Positions 62,937-64,000 of a DNA stretch of 64,000 nt are shown here, piece by piece. The translations under genes were made by a program, and so were the position numbers. The notes beneath the pieces were generated by a model, which did no database searches, was not told the DNA's origin, and worked only from the letters and a program-made list of their open reading frames with translations. Each line of letters begins with the position of its first letter. The first letter of the stretch is position 1. The DNA is taken from assembly GCF_039534085.1 (NCBI RefSeq), contig NZ_BAAAUT010000031.1:1-64000 (forward strand), given 5' to 3'. The stretch comes from Planomonospora_B alba. Lineage in GTDB: Bacteria > Actinomycetota > Actinomycetes > Streptosporangiales > Streptosporangiaceae.

Positions 62937-63415
62937 TGACCAAATTCCGTGATCTCAGCGAGTTCTTCGACCCCCGCTTGCGGCTGCCGGTCGACGGCAA
63001 GACGTACGTGATCGAGCCGGTCGACGCCGAGACGGGTCTGCTGTGCCGCCGCCTGATGGAGGTGTCCATCGAGGCGGCGGGCGGCGGTGAGCCCGACACC
63101 GAGGGCCTGGAGGCGCTCGTCCTGGACGACGACCAGGAGAAAGACCTCTACAAGCGGATCCTCGGCGGCGTCTACGACGAGCTGTTCACCGACAAGCTCG
63201 ACTGGCCGGTGATCCAGCACATCGGCACCACGGCGCTGGTGTGGGTCGTCGCCGGGGTGGATGCGGCGGTCAAGCACTGGGAGTCCGCGGGGGAAGCTCC
63301 GGCCCCGAACCGGGAGACACGTCGAGCGGCGGCGGCCCGATCGACCCGGTCACGGGGCTCCGTGAGTGGTACGACCCCGACGACGGCCTCAGCGTCGAAG
63401 AGGGCCAGAAAGTAG
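62936..63415 (+). CDS. Tail assembly chaperone, unshifted (G-like) form
   Basis: 159 residues from ATG 62936. FRDLSEFFDPRLRLPVDGKT, YVIEPVDAETGLLCRRLMEV and GGVYDELFTDKLDWPVIQHI. Position between tail tube and (beyond this window) tape measure, plus a downstream overlapping -1 frame, identifies it as the lambda G equivalent. Confidence 0.85.
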   Translation: MTKFRDLSEFFDPRLRLPVDGKTYVIEPVDAETGLLCRRLMEVSIEAAGGGEPDTEGLEALVLDDDQEKDLYKRILGGVYDELFTDKLDWPVIQHIGTTALVWVVAGVDAAVKHWESAGEAPAPNRETRRAAAARSTRSRGSVSGTTPTTASASKRARK

Positions 63416-63612
63416 CGTGGGCCGACCTGCTGGCCCGGTGGGCGCTGGTCGAGGCTGACCTGCACGAGCACTACGGCCTCGACGTCGGCGCCCCCGGGCT
63501 GCTCGCGTCCCGGTCCTGGCGGTGGCTGCAGGTGCGGCTGCTGGGGCTGCTGGCGGCCGACACGCGGATCGCTCGCGCGCTGGCCCCGCCGGACGACGGC
63601 GGCAAGCGGTGA
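63289..63612 (+). CDS. Tail assembly chaperone, -1 frameshift (T-like) extension
   Basis: The -1 frame runs open from about 63241 to 63612 and encodes DPVTGLREWYDPDDGLSVEE, VAWADLLARWALVEADLHEH and YGLDVGAPGLLASRSWRWLQ, typical of the T part. A slippery stretch GCG-GGG-GAA (G run 63289-63293 then AA) lies in the overlap. A -1 shift there would fuse both parts into one product from 62936 to 63612. The exact slip site is inferred. Confidence 0.75.
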   Translation, partial: GGSSGPEPGDTSSGGGPIDPVTGLREWYDPDDGLSVEEGQKVAWADLLARWALVEADLHEHYGLDVGAPGLLASRSWRWLQVRLLGLLAADTRIARALAPPDDGGKR

Positions 63613-64000
63613 AGCCGCGGCTGCTGGACGCGTGCTGCGGGGTCGGCGGAGCGACGCGCGGCTACCAGCTCGCGGGCTGGCACGTCACCGGCGTCGACAT
63701 CACCCCGCAGCCCCGCTACATCGGGGACGCGTTCATCCAGGCGGACGCGATCACCTACATCCGTGAGCACGGCCACGAATACGACGCGATCCATGTCTCC
63801 CCGCCGTGCCTGGCCTCGACCGCGCTGACCAAGGGCACGAACAAGGGCCGCGCGTACCCGCAGCTCATCCCCGCCACCCGGGAGGCGCTGGAGACGACCG
63901 GGCGGCCGTGGGTGATGGAGAACGTCGTCGGAGCTCCGCTGCGCCGGGACCTGCTGCTGTGCGGGGAGATGTTCTCCCTCGGGGTGCTGCGGCACCGGAT
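63609..64000 (+). CDS. DNA cytosine-5 methyltransferase, 3' end outside window
   Basis: About 130 residues visible from GTG 63609 (GTGA overlap with the chaperone extension). Motif I LLDACCGVGGATRGYQLAGW then HVTGVDI, motif IV VSPPCLAST with the catalytic PC, and motif VI WVMENVVGAPL. The target domain is cut off. Located inside the tail module, so it is phage-encoded and may mark phage DNA against host restriction. Confidence 0.85.
   Translation, partial: MKPRLLDACCGVGGATRGYQLAGWHVTGVDITPQPRYIGDAFIQADAITYIREHGHEYDAIHVSPPCLASTALTKGTNKGRAYPQLIPATREALETTGRPWVMENVVGAPLRRDLLLCGEMFSLGVLRHR

Noticed and set aside
1..64000. rRNA, tRNA, CRISPR arrays and known riboswitch classes
   Set aside because: None recognised by eye on either strand; a covariance-model search would be needed to exclude degenerate cases.

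Overview
The window is very GC-rich, uses many GTG starts and GTGA/ATGA start-stop overlaps, and carries a WhiB protein, leaderless promoters and DUF5753/DUF397 genes. This points to an actinomycete (Streptosporangiales or Streptomycetales type). I cannot name the genus from sequence alone. Most of the window, from about 6.4 kb to the right edge, reads as one temperate siphovirus-like element. It carries plasmid maintenance genes and no visible integrase, so the simplest reading is a phage-plasmid or an extrachromosomal prophage.

Layout. 1-2.0 kb: the 3' part of an AT-richer, secreted NucA/NucB-type DNase gene with a carbohydrate-binding module, followed by a probable immunity gene. 2.0-6.4 kb: accessory DNA, with a decayed IS5-family transposase, a secreted thermonuclease, a GNAT acetyltransferase and an intact 1.3-kb IS5-family element with a translationally coupled passenger gene. 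6.4-9.8 kb: replication and control region, with a putative replication initiator, a candidate antisense RNA opposite its leader, a 35-bp inverted repeat and a regulator with a dense operator. 10-18.4 kb: small phage-type early genes, an ArdC-like gene, an HU protein and a candidate toxin-antitoxin pair. 18.5-21.4 kb: leftward parB, parA and a tandem ribbon-helix-helix-like gene; five copies of one 15-bp palindrome (parS candidates) lie within 6.5 kb around parAB. 21.6-28 kb: small genes, a DUF5753/DUF397 pair and a divergent repressor/excisionase-like switch. 28-38 kb: recombination and replication genes (YqaJ exonuclease, RecT with a long extension, RusA, WhiB, replication organizer, J-domain protein). 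38-45.5 kb: an origin-like gap, surface and regulatory genes, a second long non-coding gap, a PadR pair and a ParB-like protein. 45.6-47.4 kb: an inserted leftward, AT-richer DNase/immunity cassette paralogous to the one at the left edge. 47.7-64 kb: late genes, namely an ABC-ATPase/GNAT fusion, ASCH protein, terminase, portal, MuF-type minor capsid, scaffold, P22-type coat, connectors, tail tube, frameshifted tail assembly chaperone, and a C5-methyltransferase cut by the window edge.

How it may work together. YqaJ, RecT and RusA form a phage recombination module. Rep, antisense RNA, ParA, ParB and parS candidates would keep the prophage as a low-copy plasmid. The switch at 26.5-27.7 kb would hold lysogeny. 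ArdC-like, ABC-GNAT, ASCH and methyltransferase genes could protect or modify phage DNA. The two DNase/immunity cassettes look like lysogenic cargo.

Two sequence families stand out as undescribed here. One is a set of at least twelve hairpins of the form GAATGC-R-N4-C-GCATTC with compensatory arm changes, spread across the element mostly just upstream of genes. The other is the five-copy palindrome GCTTACC-S-GGTAAGC clustered around parAB.
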